From a bacterium (GTDB lineage Bacteria; Sysuimicrobiota; Sysuimicrobiia; Sysuimicrobiales; Segetimicrobiaceae), in assembly GCA_035307765.1 (NCBI GenBank), contig DATGHU010000044.1, forward strand, positions 295,717 through 359,716: a stretch of 64,000 bases of DNA. The letters are read 5' to 3'. The translations under genes and the position numbers were made by a program. Shown here in pieces: positions 38,862 to 48,064 of this stretch (position 1 is its first letter; each line of letters begins with the position of its first letter). The notes under the pieces are model-generated. The model worked only from the letters and a program-made list of their open reading frames with translations, was not told the DNA's origin and searched no databases.

Positions 38862-39185
38862 TCAGACCCGGGGCGAGAAATCCGTGGCGGCGAGCAGGGC
38901 GGTGCGGATGTGCTCGACGATTACGCCCTGGGCATGAGACTGTTCGCGCGCCCGCTGCCAGTCCGGATCCGCCTGGAACGCGGCCCACCTTTTCCCCCGG
39001 TCTTCCCACGACGCGAACTTGGTTATGTAGATGAGTTCGTCTTGCTCGCCGACCAGGGTCTCCCAGAAGCCGACCACCTCGACGCCGTGTCGCTTGAAGA
39101 GTCCCATCGTATGGTCCCGGAACCGTGCGAGGACATCGCCCTTGCGTCCCGGCATGCACTGATAGATCCGGAGCTCGTAGAGCAT
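38862..39185 (-). CDS. NIPSNAP-family protein
   Basis: A 107-residue ferredoxin-like a/b-barrel: MLYELRIYQCMPGRKGD, then GFWETLVGEQDELIYI and WEDRGKRWAAFQADPDWQ, which fit the NIPSNAP family. Bacterial members are small dimeric proteins of uncertain, possibly catabolic, function. GGAGG lies 9 nt upstream of the ATG. Confidence 0.88.
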   Translation of the reverse strand: MLYELRIYQCMPGRKGDVLARFRDHTMGLFKRHGVEVVGFWETLVGEQDELIYITKFASWEDRGKRWAAFQADPDWQRAREQSHAQGVIVEHIRTALLAATDFSPRV

Positions 39186-39404
39186 TGGTGTCGACCTCCA
39201 GGAGAGAGAATATCCTAGGGGTTCGCATCGCTACATCGGCAGCCCTTTGCCCGGTCCCAACGCGGGGGCACCGAACGCCTGATCGAAAGGCTCGGGTGCC
39301 GCGTTGTGCGGGGCCGCGGCAGGACCGCTGTAGCCGGTTCGGGAATCGCTAAGGCGGCGCGGACAACTCGCACAACAGCATCCGATAGGGGTGAGGGGGT
39401 ACCA

Positions 39405-40211
39405 ATGGCGCGGTTTTTCGTTGGCGTGCTCCGGCGCGCTCTGCCGGCCCGGAGCGCGATCTTGGGTGGGTGCCTCCTCGGCCTGCTCACGCTCGGGTTC
39501 CCGCGGCTGGGGTCCACTCAGGGGGCTCCGGCCCGGAGCATTATTCACCTCGTGGTGATGAAGCTCGAAATCAGAGGCTATCAGTCCGCGTATCAGGACA
39601 TCGCCGAGGGAACGGGGTTTTTCATCACCGCGAGCGGGATCGCCCTGACCAACAGCCACGTCGTCAGCCTCGCCCGGAAATTGCCCTCCACTTACAAGGT
39701 GATGGCCATCGTCGGCGGGGAGTTCTACGGCGCCGCACTGGTTTGTGCCGATGCGCTGGCCGATGACACCGGCGGGCGGCTCGTTCCCAGTCGCGATGTG
39801 GCGGAGATTCAGCTGATGCCGCCGGACCTTCCCTTTGAGGAGCTGAGCTTTCGGGGCGTTGGCTTCGCGCGAGCCCATCGCGGACCGCTGCCTGCGTTTT
39901 TCGCGTTGGCGTTGGGGGCGTCCCCCGCGGTCGGCGATCCCGTCCGAGTCCTAGGATTCGGACACCAGGGAGACGCGGCCCTTCCGTTGGAATGGTCGGC
40001 ACCTGGAACCGTGCGCGATCTCGGTCGCGCAAGCGACGGGACGCAGATATTCGGCATCAAGTTTGAAGGCGAGGCCGAACCGGGGCACAGCGGCTCGCCG
40101 GTACTTAACAGGCAAGGCGAGGTGGTTGGGATTTTGACCTGGACCATCGCCTCCGATCGGACGTGGGGCATCGCCATCAGCCGCACCGCACTGGATCCTG
40201 TGTGTCTATGA
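39405..40211 (+). CDS. Secreted trypsin-like serine protease
   Basis: A 268-residue protein with an N-terminal signal/anchor segment (about 8-32). A trypsin-like protease fold is supported by the catalytic triad: His in TNSHVVSLA, a candidate Asp in SRDVAEIQL and Ser in GHSGSPVLN. GTGFFITASGIALTN is the typical strand before the catalytic His. There is no PDZ domain, so it is not a full HtrA. GAGGGGG lies upstream of the ATG. It could act in envelope protein turnover. Confidence 0.85.
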   Translation: MARFFVGVLRRALPARSAILGGCLLGLLTLGFPRLGSTQGAPARSIIHLVVMKLEIRGYQSAYQDIAEGTGFFITASGIALTNSHVVSLARKLPSTYKVMAIVGGEFYGAALVCADALADDTGGRLVPSRDVAEIQLMPPDLPFEELSFRGVGFARAHRGPLPAFFALALGASPAVGDPVRVLGFGHQGDAALPLEWSAPGTVRDLGRASDGTQIFGIKFEGEAEPGHSGSPVLNRQGEVVGILTWTIASDRTWGIAISRTALDPVCL

Positions 40212-40259
40212 CTTCCTCGGCTTGGTCCGGAAGAAGGCGATGGGAGCTGCTGAGCCACC

Positions 40260-40300
40260 TGGCGGAGGGAGTGAGATTCGAACTCCCGAGGGGTTTCCCC
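40260..40300 (-). repeat. Partial copy of the tRNA-Ser 3' end (att-like)
   Basis: 41 bases match 40963-41003, the 3' part of the tRNA-Ser gene (variable arm, T-arm, acceptor 3' strand, CCA), with one mismatch at 40272. The copies are 703 bp apart in the same orientation. The fragment has no D or anticodon arms, so it is a remnant. Such partial tRNA copies are the classic footprint of site-specific integration. Confidence 0.75.
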
Positions 40301-40333
40301 TCGCGCGGGATGACGAACCCCCGTTGGGCGCGA

Positions 40334-40701
40334 CTACTTCGTCCTACGCAAATTCTGTTTCACTCGAAACTTCACGAGCCGATCCACTAAAGCCAGCGGG
40401 AGGGGCTCGGTGTGCGGAAATTGTACGGTTCCCTTGGCGCCTTTATAATTTGATAGCGCCTCCTTAAATGCCCTGATCGCCGAACCTCCTGGATAGAATC
40501 CGACATGGCTCTTGTACGCCGCGAACCAGACCAGATTTCCGTTTAAGGTAAACGCAGGGATGCCATAGCTAATCGTTTCCTTTGTTTTGGGTGCGGCCTT
40601 TTTATGGTCAGGCGCATCTTCTTTAATCGTTGCTGCACGTCTTTCGGAAAGCGATTTACGTAGTGATCAATATTCTCCGGGATTTTTTCGTTTTTCCCCA
40701 T
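40334..40701 (-). pseudogene. DUF1801 (YdhG-like) gene, frameshifted
   Basis: Read on the minus strand, ATG 40701 gives MGKNEKIPENIDHYVNRFPK, typical of DUF1801 proteins (iron-chaperone/YdhG-like). After about 37 codons the frame breaks at an AAAAA run near 40590. In the next frame the protein resumes with ETISYGIPAFTLNG, KSHVGFYPGG and QFPHTEPLPLALVDRLVKF before a stop at 40334. One missing A would restore a full-length gene of about 122 codons. It lies inside the tRNA-Ser direct repeats and is noticeably more A/T-rich than its neighbours, suggesting transfer. Confidence 0.82.
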
Positions 40702-40962
40702 ACCTCGACTATACCCCCCAACACCATACCCCTTAAGCGGCTGACGGCATGGAGGCTCCGTTTGCCTTTCTGCGGCTCGGAACCCCATATTTTCGGGGTT
40801 CACCCCTAGATCCGACCGAACCAACGGCTCTCTCATAGTTAGACTCGACCACCAGAAGCGATCCGGGCTCGGTCAGAAGGGAGCGGCAAGCGTCCATTAG
40901 CGAAAACAAGGGGATGTGGCCGTTACCAGGAGGCGGCCCGGGTCGATAAGCCCTTGAGCGCA

Positions 40963-41050
40963 TGGCGGAGGGAGGGAGATTCGAACTCCCGAGGGGTTTC
41001 CCCCTAGCGGTTTTCAAGACCGCCGCAATCGCCCGCTCTGCCATCCCTCC
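40963..41050 (-). tRNA. tRNA-Ser (anticodon TGA)
   Basis: An 88-nt class II tRNA: acceptor GGAGGGA/TCCCTCC, anticodon stem GCGGT/ACCGC with loop CTTGAAA (anticodon TGA), a long variable arm (TAGGGGGAAACCCCTC), T-arm GGGAGTTCGAATCTCCC and an encoded CCA. Its 3' part is duplicated at 40260-40300. Confidence 0.96.
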
Positions 41051-41117
41051 GCGGTCAGTATAACATACGCCCCCTGGCGAGAGCGGTGGATAATTGCCAC
41101 GTCAGTGTAGCGAGCGC

Positions 41118-42344
41118 TCAAGCGGTTTCCTCCAACCTCCCCGTTTCCGGTATTCCCTTCAAGGCGATCAACACAGCCGCGGTCCCGATCGGCAGGCAGA
41201 GGACAAACGGACCCCACAATCCAAGGAGCGACGCCGCGCCGCCGATGAGCGGGCCGACAAAGAAACCTAGGTCGCCGGAGCTATTGTAGATGCCCATTGC
41301 GGTCGTGTACTTGTCTTGCGGAACCAACCGCGCAACGAGGGTTGTGAAAGCGACCGGGATCGTGCCGCCGACCAAACCATACAGAGCCCCCAGCGCAATG
41401 AACGCGGCCGAGCCGTTAGGATGAAGGAGGGGCACGAATAGGGCAATCACGGAGCGACCGATTACGCCAGGCAGGATCAGTCGCTGCGAGCCCCACTGAT
41501 CGACCATCCTGCCGGTGGGCAACTGGACGAGCGCATAGGTCAGCCCTTGGACGGTCAACACCCACCCCACAGTGACGACCGAGAGCCCCTGGCGAGCGAT
41601 GTAGAGCGGGAGGAAAGTCGTCCAGATTCCCGTCGCCGCGTAGTAGAGATGGTTGACGAGGCAGACCCGGAGAATCAATCCGTTCTTGAGAACGTCGCGG
41701 ACGCCTCCGGTGGGCACGCCCGGACGCGGGCGCCCTGGTGTCGTGACGGCGATGACGACGGGGATGGCGACGAGGCTGAATGCCGCTCCAAGGTAGAACG
41801 CGGCCCGATCGCCGAAGTGGGCCGCGATCAGCCCGCCGATCACGGGCCCGGTGAGGAACGCCACGGACGTCCAGAACCAGAAGACGCCGAAAGCCTGGCC
41901 GCGCTTCTCGTCGGATGCCGTGTCGGCCACCGTTGCATGAAGGGGGGGCCAGAATGTGGCGCGCGACACGCCGACTGCGGCAAGCGCCGATCCCATCGCG
42001 CCCACGACTCGCGCATGCGCCACGAGCACCATGCCGATTGAATTCGCGAACAGGCCGCCGAGCAGCGTGTGGCGGCGTCCGAAAACCCCAACGATGCGGC
42101 CGACTTGCATCTCCACCAACCCCATGGCCAGGCTGAGCACACTGACGAGCGTCCCAACCTGAGCCGGGGTGTATCCGATTTTGGAGAGATGCAGGGGCAA
42201 GACCGGGACCACAACCTGCCAGGAGATCGCGACGAGAAAACCTCCCGCGCCGATCAGCAAGAGACGCGGAATGGGTCGCTTGGCCCGGCTGGGCTCCGGG
42301 GCGGCCCGGGAGGAGACCAGCGGCGTTGAACGGCTCACATTCAT
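41118..42344 (-). CDS. MFS transporter
   Basis: A 408-residue permease with twelve helices in two halves. Motif A is partly kept (GRIVGVFGRRHT after helix 2; GRMVDQWGSQRL in the second half). N-terminal about 25 residues are hydrophilic. Resembles multidrug or sugar efflux permeases (MFS_1). The substrate is unknown. It is transcribed towards tRNA-Ser. Confidence 0.9.
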   Translation of the reverse strand: MNVSRSTPLVSSRAAPEPSRAKRPIPRLLLIGAGGFLVAISWQVVVPVLPLHLSKIGYTPAQVGTLVSVLSLAMGLVEMQVGRIVGVFGRRHTLLGGLFANSIGMVLVAHARVVGAMGSALAAVGVSRATFWPPLHATVADTASDEKRGQAFGVFWFWTSVAFLTGPVIGGLIAAHFGDRAAFYLGAAFSLVAIPVVIAVTTPGRPRPGVPTGGVRDVLKNGLILRVCLVNHLYYAATGIWTTFLPLYIARQGLSVVTVGWVLTVQGLTYALVQLPTGRMVDQWGSQRLILPGVIGRSVIALFVPLLHPNGSAAFIALGALYGLVGGTIPVAFTTLVARLVPQDKYTTAMGIYNSSGDLGFFVGPLIGGAASLLGLWGPFVLCLPIGTAAVLIALKGIPETGRLEETA

Positions 42345-42462
42345 TAAAAAGGTGTTTTCGAGGACGGGGCCGAGAGTCCTGGACTCAACGGTAAAGGACG
42401 ATATCCAGTGATTTCGTCGGGCGCGCGCGTGTTCTCAACGTGCGACTGTCACTGACTCCTCG

Positions 42463-42580
42463 TCACTGGCCGGCGACCTTTTCGTGCCAAAGGCGCTTGA
42501 TGTCGGGGAAGTACTTAGGATTGGGATACGGAGAGAATTCTTTCACTACGTCCTTTGAACTGCTCACGCAGCGTAGCGCG
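42463..42580 (-). pseudogene. Possible gene fragment
   Basis: On the minus strand a short stretch reads KDVVKEFSPYPNPKYFPD followed by about 14 residues and a stop at 42463. Its composition is protein-like, unlike the basic, low-quality sequence upstream of it in the same frame. No family could be assigned and no start is visible. It may be the tail of a lost gene. Confidence 0.2.
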
Positions 42581-42732
42581 ATAAGGGGTAGACGGGGTCG
42601 TGTCTTCACGGTCAAATCCACGCGAGCCAGTTGAGGGAAATCACTCGTCACGCGTGAATCTCGGGACAACCGGCGTTTGCGGTTGGGCGCCCGCGGACCC
42701 GGCACCGCCGGAGGGCATGCCAGGAACTGTCG

Positions 42733-43137
42733 TCAGTGCCAGGCGGCCAGCAAAGCCCCGGTTATGAGGAGTGCGACGAGGTTGTGGCCGCTGGTGACCA
42801 GATAGAGGCCGGTCGGTCGACCGGTGAAGAGATACTCGCCCGCGCGAGTTGTTGCGATAAACCCAAGCCACATCCAGAATCCGATCTTCGCCCCCTGAAG
42901 GACCGTCCCCGACTGCGTCCAGATGATCACCTTGTCGAGCACTGACGACGTGATCAGGGCGACGATGAAGGCCCCGAGGAGGAGGCCGGGCTCGGGGCGG
43001 CTCCCCTTCCTGTCGTCCTTTTTCAAGCCGGCGAGCGTCATGAACTGTTTTCCGAAGACGGCGGGCGAGTACCATATTCCTCCCACAATGAAGGAAACGA
43101 CCGCCGCGACGAGGACCGCGAGCCAGTTGACGTTCAT
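42733..43137 (-). CDS. DUF1761 membrane protein
   Basis: A 134-residue four-helix membrane protein. It starts WLAVLVAAVVSFIVGGIWYS followed by PAVFGKQFM, the DUF1761 signature, with KIGFWMWLGFIATTRAGEYL later. GAGGAGG precedes the ATG. Function unknown. Confidence 0.88.
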   Translation of the reverse strand: MNVNWLAVLVAAVVSFIVGGIWYSPAVFGKQFMTLAGLKKDDRKGSRPEPGLLLGAFIVALITSSVLDKVIIWTQSGTVLQGAKIGFWMWLGFIATTRAGEYLFTGRPTGLYLVTSGHNLVALLITGALLAAWH

Positions 43138-43656
43138 CCGTCACCTCCTCGAGCAATATGTGGAGCGCGTGGGCCAAGCGTGCCGCAGTCCGCGGGGCCT
43201 CGATTCGTGTTGGTGCTTCCTTGATTAACTAATGAAAGGTATGGATTCCAATGCGCTTCGTTCGGTCTCGCTTCCCGATCTCCTCCGCAGATTCCCCTGA
43301 TTCGCTCCCATTTGTCCCCCTCTGCGCCTCGACCTTGGTCATGAGATATTGGATCCCCTATCACTTTTGGCGTAGCCTCCGTAGCGTACGATCATTATTG
43401 CCCGAAGCATTGGTCCAGATCTTTCCCCGTCTCCGCCATCGAGCTGGCGTTCCCCTTAGTCGCCGTGCCATCCACATGTCCTACGGCACTTTGCGACAGC
43501 CTCGTGGCTGCCCGAGGAGGCCGGCAAGCTTGGCCTGGGTTATGCGAGCTTCGTAACCCTGACCGAGAGGGTGGTCAGTTGTGATAAACTCTTGGGGGAG
43601 CACGGTTCAGAGGGAAGGTAGTAAGGGGTTCACCCTGCTACAAGCCTTATAAATCC
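43138..43656. other. Gap before tRNA-Ala
   Basis: About 520 bases without a convincing gene; the frame at 43251-43556 is Arg/Ser/Pro-rich and non-homologous. It should contain the tRNA-Ala promoter, though no clear -35/-10 pair could be picked out. Confidence 0.35.
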
Positions 43657-43731
43657 GGGGACGTAGCTCAGTGGGAGAGCACCTGCTTTGCAAGCAGGGG
43701 GTCGCGGGTTCGAATCCCGCCGTCTCCACCA
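43657..43731 (+). tRNA. tRNA-Ala (anticodon TGC)
   Basis: A 75-nt tRNA: acceptor GGGGACG/CGTCTCC, D-arm AGCTCAGTGGGAGAGC, anticodon stem CCTGC/GCAGG with loop TTTGCAA (anticodon TGC), T-arm GCGGGTTCGAATCCCGC and encoded CCA. A tyrosine recombinase gene follows at once, so this tRNA is a likely integration site. Confidence 0.97.
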
Positions 43732-43798
43732 GCCCAATAAAATCAAGGCTTCTAGCGGGTTCGCCCCGATAGAAGGGCCCCAAAAAGCAGGGGGTCAC

Positions 43799-44683
43799 CT
43801 GTCTACCAGCTTTGAGGCCGCCCTTGAGTCCTTTCTCCTGAGCCGACGGGTCAACAACTGCTCACCCCGGACTGTCGAAGGATACGCCGGCGTGCTGCGC
43901 CGGTGCGCAGGCGCGCTCGGCGTTCAGGACCCTCATGAGTTCACCCCCCTGGGCATCCAGCACTACCTCACGCGCTTAGGTGAGACGCTGAAGCCCGTGA
44001 GCGTGCACCACTGCTTCCGCCCCCTGAAGACCTTCTTCCGGTGGTGCGTGGAGGTGGGCCTGCTCGCGGACAATCCAGTCCGGGGGATCACCATACGCGT
44101 CCCACGGACTCTGCCGCGCGTGCCGGAGGACGACGACGTCCGGCGCCTGCTGCAAGTGTGCCCACCGACGTTCGAGGGACGCCGGAACCGCGCTCTGATC
44201 GCGCTCTTGGCTGATTCCGGGCTGCGGATCTCCGAGGCCCTTCGTTTGCGCATCGAGAGTGTGAATTTCTCTGCCCGCACTCTAGACGTTCGGGGCGGCA
44301 AGGGCGGGAAGGACGGCGTCGGGTTCTTCGGCGCCGAAGCCGCGCAGTTGCTGCGGGCGTGGCTGGGCGTCCGTCGAGTGGCCACACTTGAAGACTACCT
44401 ATTTCTTGATCGGAACGGACGCAGCCTCACGCGTAACCATGCAAGGCATATTCTCCATCGGCTGTCGGTTAAGGCTGGACTCGGTCGGAAAGTAGGCCCT
44501 CACGCGCTGCGGCACTACGCCGCAACGAGCATCCTCAGGCAGACTGGTGACCTCGAGCTGGTGCGGCAGGTGCTGCGCCACGAATCACTGGCGATGACTC
44601 TGAGGTATGCCATCGCCAAACCGGAGATCAGCCGCAAGTTCAGGCGCGCATCCCCTCTTGATAACCTGAGGGCAGGGCGATGA
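43799..44683 (+). CDS. Tyrosine recombinase / integrase
   Basis: About 294 residues. An N-terminal SAM-like core-binding domain (FEAALESFLLSRRV to KTFFRWCVEVGLL) is followed by the catalytic domain with R (DSGLRISEALRL), K (GGKGGKDG), HxxR (HALRHYAATS), second His (LRHESLAMT) and Tyr (TLRYA). The start is odd: the only in-frame ATG/GTG/TTG upstream is a TTG at 43688 inside the tRNA-Ala gene. A CTG at 43799 with AGGGGG just upstream fits the domain start. XerC/D-like, but its position next to the tRNA points to an element integrase. Confidence 0.88.
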   Translation: MSTSFEAALESFLLSRRVNNCSPRTVEGYAGVLRRCAGALGVQDPHEFTPLGIQHYLTRLGETLKPVSVHHCFRPLKTFFRWCVEVGLLADNPVRGITIRVPRTLPRVPEDDDVRRLLQVCPPTFEGRRNRALIALLADSGLRISEALRLRIESVNFSARTLDVRGGKGGKDGVGFFGAEAAQLLRAWLGVRRVATLEDYLFLDRNGRSLTRNHARHILHRLSVKAGLGRKVGPHALRHYAATSILRQTGDLELVRQVLRHESLAMTLRYAIAKPEISRKFRRASPLDNLRAGR

Positions 44684-44735
44684 GGATGACCTGCACGGGA
44701 TCATCGGGGGCGCGCTGGCGTAGGGCCTCGCCCGG

Positions 44736-45554
44736 TCAGCGCCTCCCGCGGCCGCTTCGGGGGTCGAGTGCGTCGCGCAGCCCGTCGCCGAGCATGTTGA
44801 AGGTGCCGACCGCGACGGCGATCGCCGCGGACGGCCACACGAGCAGCAGCGGCGCGAGCTGCATGTAACTGCGGCTCTCGCTGACCATGCGCCCCCACGT
44901 GGGGGCGGGCGGCAGGACGCCGAGCCCGAGAAAGCTCAGCCCCGACTCGACCAGGATCGCAAACCCGGCGGAGAGCGAACACTGGACGATAAGCGGTCCC
45001 GCGATGTTGGGGAGGATGTGCCGGCGCATCTGGTGCCAGACCGACGCGCCGAGCGCGCGCGCCGCGTCGACGTACTCCCGCTGGGCGACGCCGAGCGCGC
45101 CTCCGTACGCGAGGCGCGCGAAGGCCGGCAGGTACAGGACCGCGATGACCGCCGACAGCTTCCCGAGGCCCTGCCCGAGGAACGTGACCACCGCGATCGC
45201 GAGCAGGATCGGCGGAAAGGCGAGGATGAGGTCCACGACGCGCATCACCGTCCACTCCACCCCACCCCGGTACGTGGCGCCGACCAGGCCAAGCAGCGTT
45301 CCGCCGGCGGAGGCGATGAGGGCCGACGAGAGCGCCACCGCGAGCGACACCCGGGCGCTGTAGAGGAGGCGCGCGAGGGTATCCCGCCCGAACGAGTCGG
45401 TGCCGAGCGGATGGGCGTGCGAGGGCGGGGCGAGCAGCGACGGGCCCATCTCCAGCGGATCGGCGGGCGCGATCCAGGGCGCGAGGGCGGCCGCGGCCAC
45501 CATCACGGCGAGCAGGCCGCCGCCGATCCAGAGGCGCGGGCCGAGGCGCCTCAC
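44736..45554 (-). CDS. Peptide-type ABC transporter permease (DppC-like)
   Basis: A 272-residue permease starting from a GTG (45554) that overlaps the dppB-like stop. HPLGTDSFGRDTLARLLYSA and the EAA loop (EYVDAARALGASVWHQMRRH) followed by ILPNIAGP identify the DppC group. A long frame extends further upstream but only as a shadow of the dppB gene. It converges on the integrase. Confidence 0.93.
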   Translation of the reverse strand: MRRLGPRLWIGGGLLAVMVAAAALAPWIAPADPLEMGPSLLAPPSHAHPLGTDSFGRDTLARLLYSARVSLAVALSSALIASAGGTLLGLVGATYRGGVEWTVMRVVDLILAFPPILLAIAVVTFLGQGLGKLSAVIAVLYLPAFARLAYGGALGVAQREYVDAARALGASVWHQMRRHILPNIAGPLIVQCSLSAGFAILVESGLSFLGLGVLPPAPTWGRMVSESRSYMQLAPLLLVWPSAAIAVAVGTFNMLGDGLRDALDPRSGRGRR

Positions 45555-46498
45555 GCCAGGCGGATCCGGGGATCGATCACCATGTACGCGAGATCGACCA
45601 GGAGGTTGATCAGGACGAACGAGAACGCGATGACGACCACCACCGCCTGCACGAGCGGGTAGTCGCGCTGGAACACACCCGAAAGCAGGAGCGTCGCAAC
45701 GCCGGGCCAGTTGAAGATGTACTCGATCAGGACGATCCGGCCGATCAACTCGCCGGCCTGCAGCCCGAGTACGGTGACCACGGGGATCAACGAGTTCCGC
45801 AGCACGTGGCGGACCAGCACCGCCCGCTCCGCCAGGCCCTTCGCCTGCGCCGTCCGGACGAACTCTTGCGACAGCGCCTCGAGCATGCCGGCGCGGGTCA
45901 TGCGCATAATGACCGGCGCGAACGTGAGCGCAAGGGTGACCGCGGGCAAGACTAGGTGGCGGAGGTGCCCGAGCGGATCGTCCGACCATGCGACGTAGCC
46001 CGTGGCCGGGAACCAGTGCAGCACGAGGCCGAAGACGAGGACGAACACCGCCGCCACGACGAACGCCGGAAACATCAGGCCAAGCGACGAGACGCCGCTG
46101 AGCGCCAGATCGACGGGGCCGCCCGCGTCGCGCGCGGCCAGGATGCCGAGCGGGATCCCGAGCGCGATGCCGGCCGCGAGCGCCACCGCCCCGAGCTCCA
46201 GCGAGTGCGGCACGCGCACCGCGAGCTCGCCCCGGATCGACAGCCCGGACAGAATCGACGTGCCGAAGTCGCCGCGGGCGAACCGGCCGAGCCACTCGCC
46301 GTACTGAACCGGCAGCGGGCGGTCGAGGCCGAGCGCGTGGCGCATCGCGGCGATCTTTTCCGGCGAGCCGCCGTTCTCGCCGAGCATGACGACCACGACG
46401 TCCCCCGGGACCGCGCGCAGCAGCAGGAACACGGCCGTCGCGATCGCCAGCGTCATGCCGGCGGCGGCGACGACGCGGCGGACGATGTAGGCGGCCAC
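45551..46498 (-). CDS. Peptide-type ABC transporter permease (DppB-like)
   Basis: A 315-residue permease starting from a GTG at 46498. The N-terminus has the helix AAAGMTLAIATAVFLLLRAV and PGDVVVVMLGENG; the EAA loop is EFVRTAQAKGLAERAVLVRH and the C-terminus INLLVDLAYMVIDPRI. It sits 15 nt after the binding-protein gene and overlaps the dppC-like gene, so all three form one operon. Confidence 0.93.
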   Translation of the reverse strand: MAAYIVRRVVAAAGMTLAIATAVFLLLRAVPGDVVVVMLGENGGSPEKIAAMRHALGLDRPLPVQYGEWLGRFARGDFGTSILSGLSIRGELAVRVPHSLELGAVALAAGIALGIPLGILAARDAGGPVDLALSGVSSLGLMFPAFVVAAVFVLVFGLVLHWFPATGYVAWSDDPLGHLRHLVLPAVTLALTFAPVIMRMTRAGMLEALSQEFVRTAQAKGLAERAVLVRHVLRNSLIPVVTVLGLQAGELIGRIVLIEYIFNWPGVATLLLSGVFQRDYPLVQAVVVVIAFSFVLINLLVDLAYMVIDPRIRLA

Positions 46499-46513
46499 GG
46501 CGCGGACGCCGGG

Positions 46514-48064
46514 CTACTTAGCGATCCACGTCGTGCGCAGCGAGAAGCCGGAATACCGGCCGATCGGCCCGGGGAAGTGCTCGTAGCCGCGGACGTAGGC
46601 GCGGCCGGCCTCGCCCTGGTCGCCCCACGCGAGGTACACCCACGGCGACAGCGCGAGCGCCCGCTCCGTGATCTCCGCGTAGAGCCGCTTCCGGAGCGCC
46701 TGGTTGCCGGACACGCGGGCCTGCTCCAGCCACCCGTCGATCTGCGCGTCTTTGAATCCCACCTGCTTCGCATAGTAGGGGTTGTCGGATTGATAGAAGA
46801 GGGTCAGGAAATCCGGATCGCTCACGGACGCCGAGAGGCCCCGCACCTCGACCTGGTAGTCGCCCGCGAGGTGACGGTGCAGCACGACGGCCCACTCCGG
46901 GAGGTCGAGCTGGACCTGCACGCCGGCCTTGGCGAGCTGGGCCTGCAGCACCTGGGCCGTGCGCGTGTGGAGCGTGAACGTGATCGGCGCCAGGATCGAA
47001 ATCCGCAGGCCGTTCGGGTAGCCGGCATCGCGCAGAAGGGCCTTCGCCTTGTCCGGTTGATAGGTGTACGTCCCGTCGGCCTTCGCGTCGTGCGCCCACC
47101 AGGCGGACGGAATCACATCACCGGTGATCGGGGTGCCGCGGCCGTCGAAGATCGTCTTCACGATCGCGTTCCGGTCGACCGCGTAGGCGATGGCCTGTCG
47201 CACCCGGACGTCGTCGAACGGCTTGCGCGATGGGTTGAAGATGATGCACATGAAGATGCCGACAGAGTAGAACAGCTTCAACTGCGGGTCGCGCTGGATC
47301 GTGTTCATCTGCTCCTGGGGCACGAAGTCCGCCAGCATGATGTCGCCGGCGCGCAGCGCGGTGAGCCGGGTCTGGTCGTCGGGGATCGGCAGGTAGTTGA
47401 TCGCATCCAGGTACGGGACGCCGCGGTCCCAGTACTGCTCGTTCCGCACGACCCGGATGCGCTGCCCGGGCTCCCAGGACACGAACTTGAACGGACCCGT
47501 GCCCATCATGGTCGCGCGGAGGTTGGCGCCGCCCTGCACGAACTTCGCGTCCACGATCGCGCCGTACGGCTGGGCCAGGTAGGCGATGAGCGGCGCGAAG
47601 GGCTCGCTCAGGACGATCTTGACCGTGAGCGGGTCCACGACCTCGATCTGCCGGACGGCCATGAGATTCCCGCGCAGCGCCGCACCGGTCTTGGGGTCGA
47701 GGATGCGCTCGAGCGAGAACTTCACGTCCGCGGCCGTGAGCGGATCACCGTTGTGGAACCGGATCCCCGGCCGCAGGTGGAAGACGTACTGCGTGTTGCC
47801 GACCAGGCCCCACCGCTCGGCCAAATCCGGCACGATCGCCCCGCCGTCCCCGTACCGGACGAGGCCTTCGTACACCGCCTCCTTGATGTACCCGGAGGCC
47901 ACGCCGGAGTCGACGTGGGGATCGAGATCCGGCGGGTTCGCCGACAACCCCCAGATGAAGGTGCCGCCCCGCTTGGGCTGCTCCGGGGCCGCCGCGCCCC
48001 ACGACGCGGCGCCGGATGCGAGCAGCGCGCAGGTGACGATCACGCCGAGCAGGAGCCGCATCAT
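46514..48064 (-). CDS. Peptide/nickel-type ABC transporter substrate-binding protein
   Basis: A 516-residue family 5 solute-binding protein with a signal peptide (LLLGVIVTCALLASGAASWG). Core motifs are PPDLDPHVDSGVA, FHLRPGIRFHNGDPLTAADV, MGTGPFKFVSWEPGQ and RVRQAIAYAVDRNAIV. Its ATG overlaps the stop of the RraA-like gene (ATGA), so uptake and the RraA-like enzyme are encoded together. No ATPase gene is in the operon. The ligand is unknown. Confidence 0.94.
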   Translation of the reverse strand: MMRLLLGVIVTCALLASGAASWGAAAPEQPKRGGTFIWGLSANPPDLDPHVDSGVASGYIKEAVYEGLVRYGDGGAIVPDLAERWGLVGNTQYVFHLRPGIRFHNGDPLTAADVKFSLERILDPKTGAALRGNLMAVRQIEVVDPLTVKIVLSEPFAPLIAYLAQPYGAIVDAKFVQGGANLRATMMGTGPFKFVSWEPGQRIRVVRNEQYWDRGVPYLDAINYLPIPDDQTRLTALRAGDIMLADFVPQEQMNTIQRDPQLKLFYSVGIFMCIIFNPSRKPFDDVRVRQAIAYAVDRNAIVKTIFDGRGTPITGDVIPSAWWAHDAKADGTYTYQPDKAKALLRDAGYPNGLRISILAPITFTLHTRTAQVLQAQLAKAGVQVQLDLPEWAVVLHRHLAGDYQVEVRGLSASVSDPDFLTLFYQSDNPYYAKQVGFKDAQIDGWLEQARVSGNQALRKRLYAEITERALALSPWVYLAWGDQGEAGRAYVRGYEHFPGPIGRYSGFSLRTTWIAK

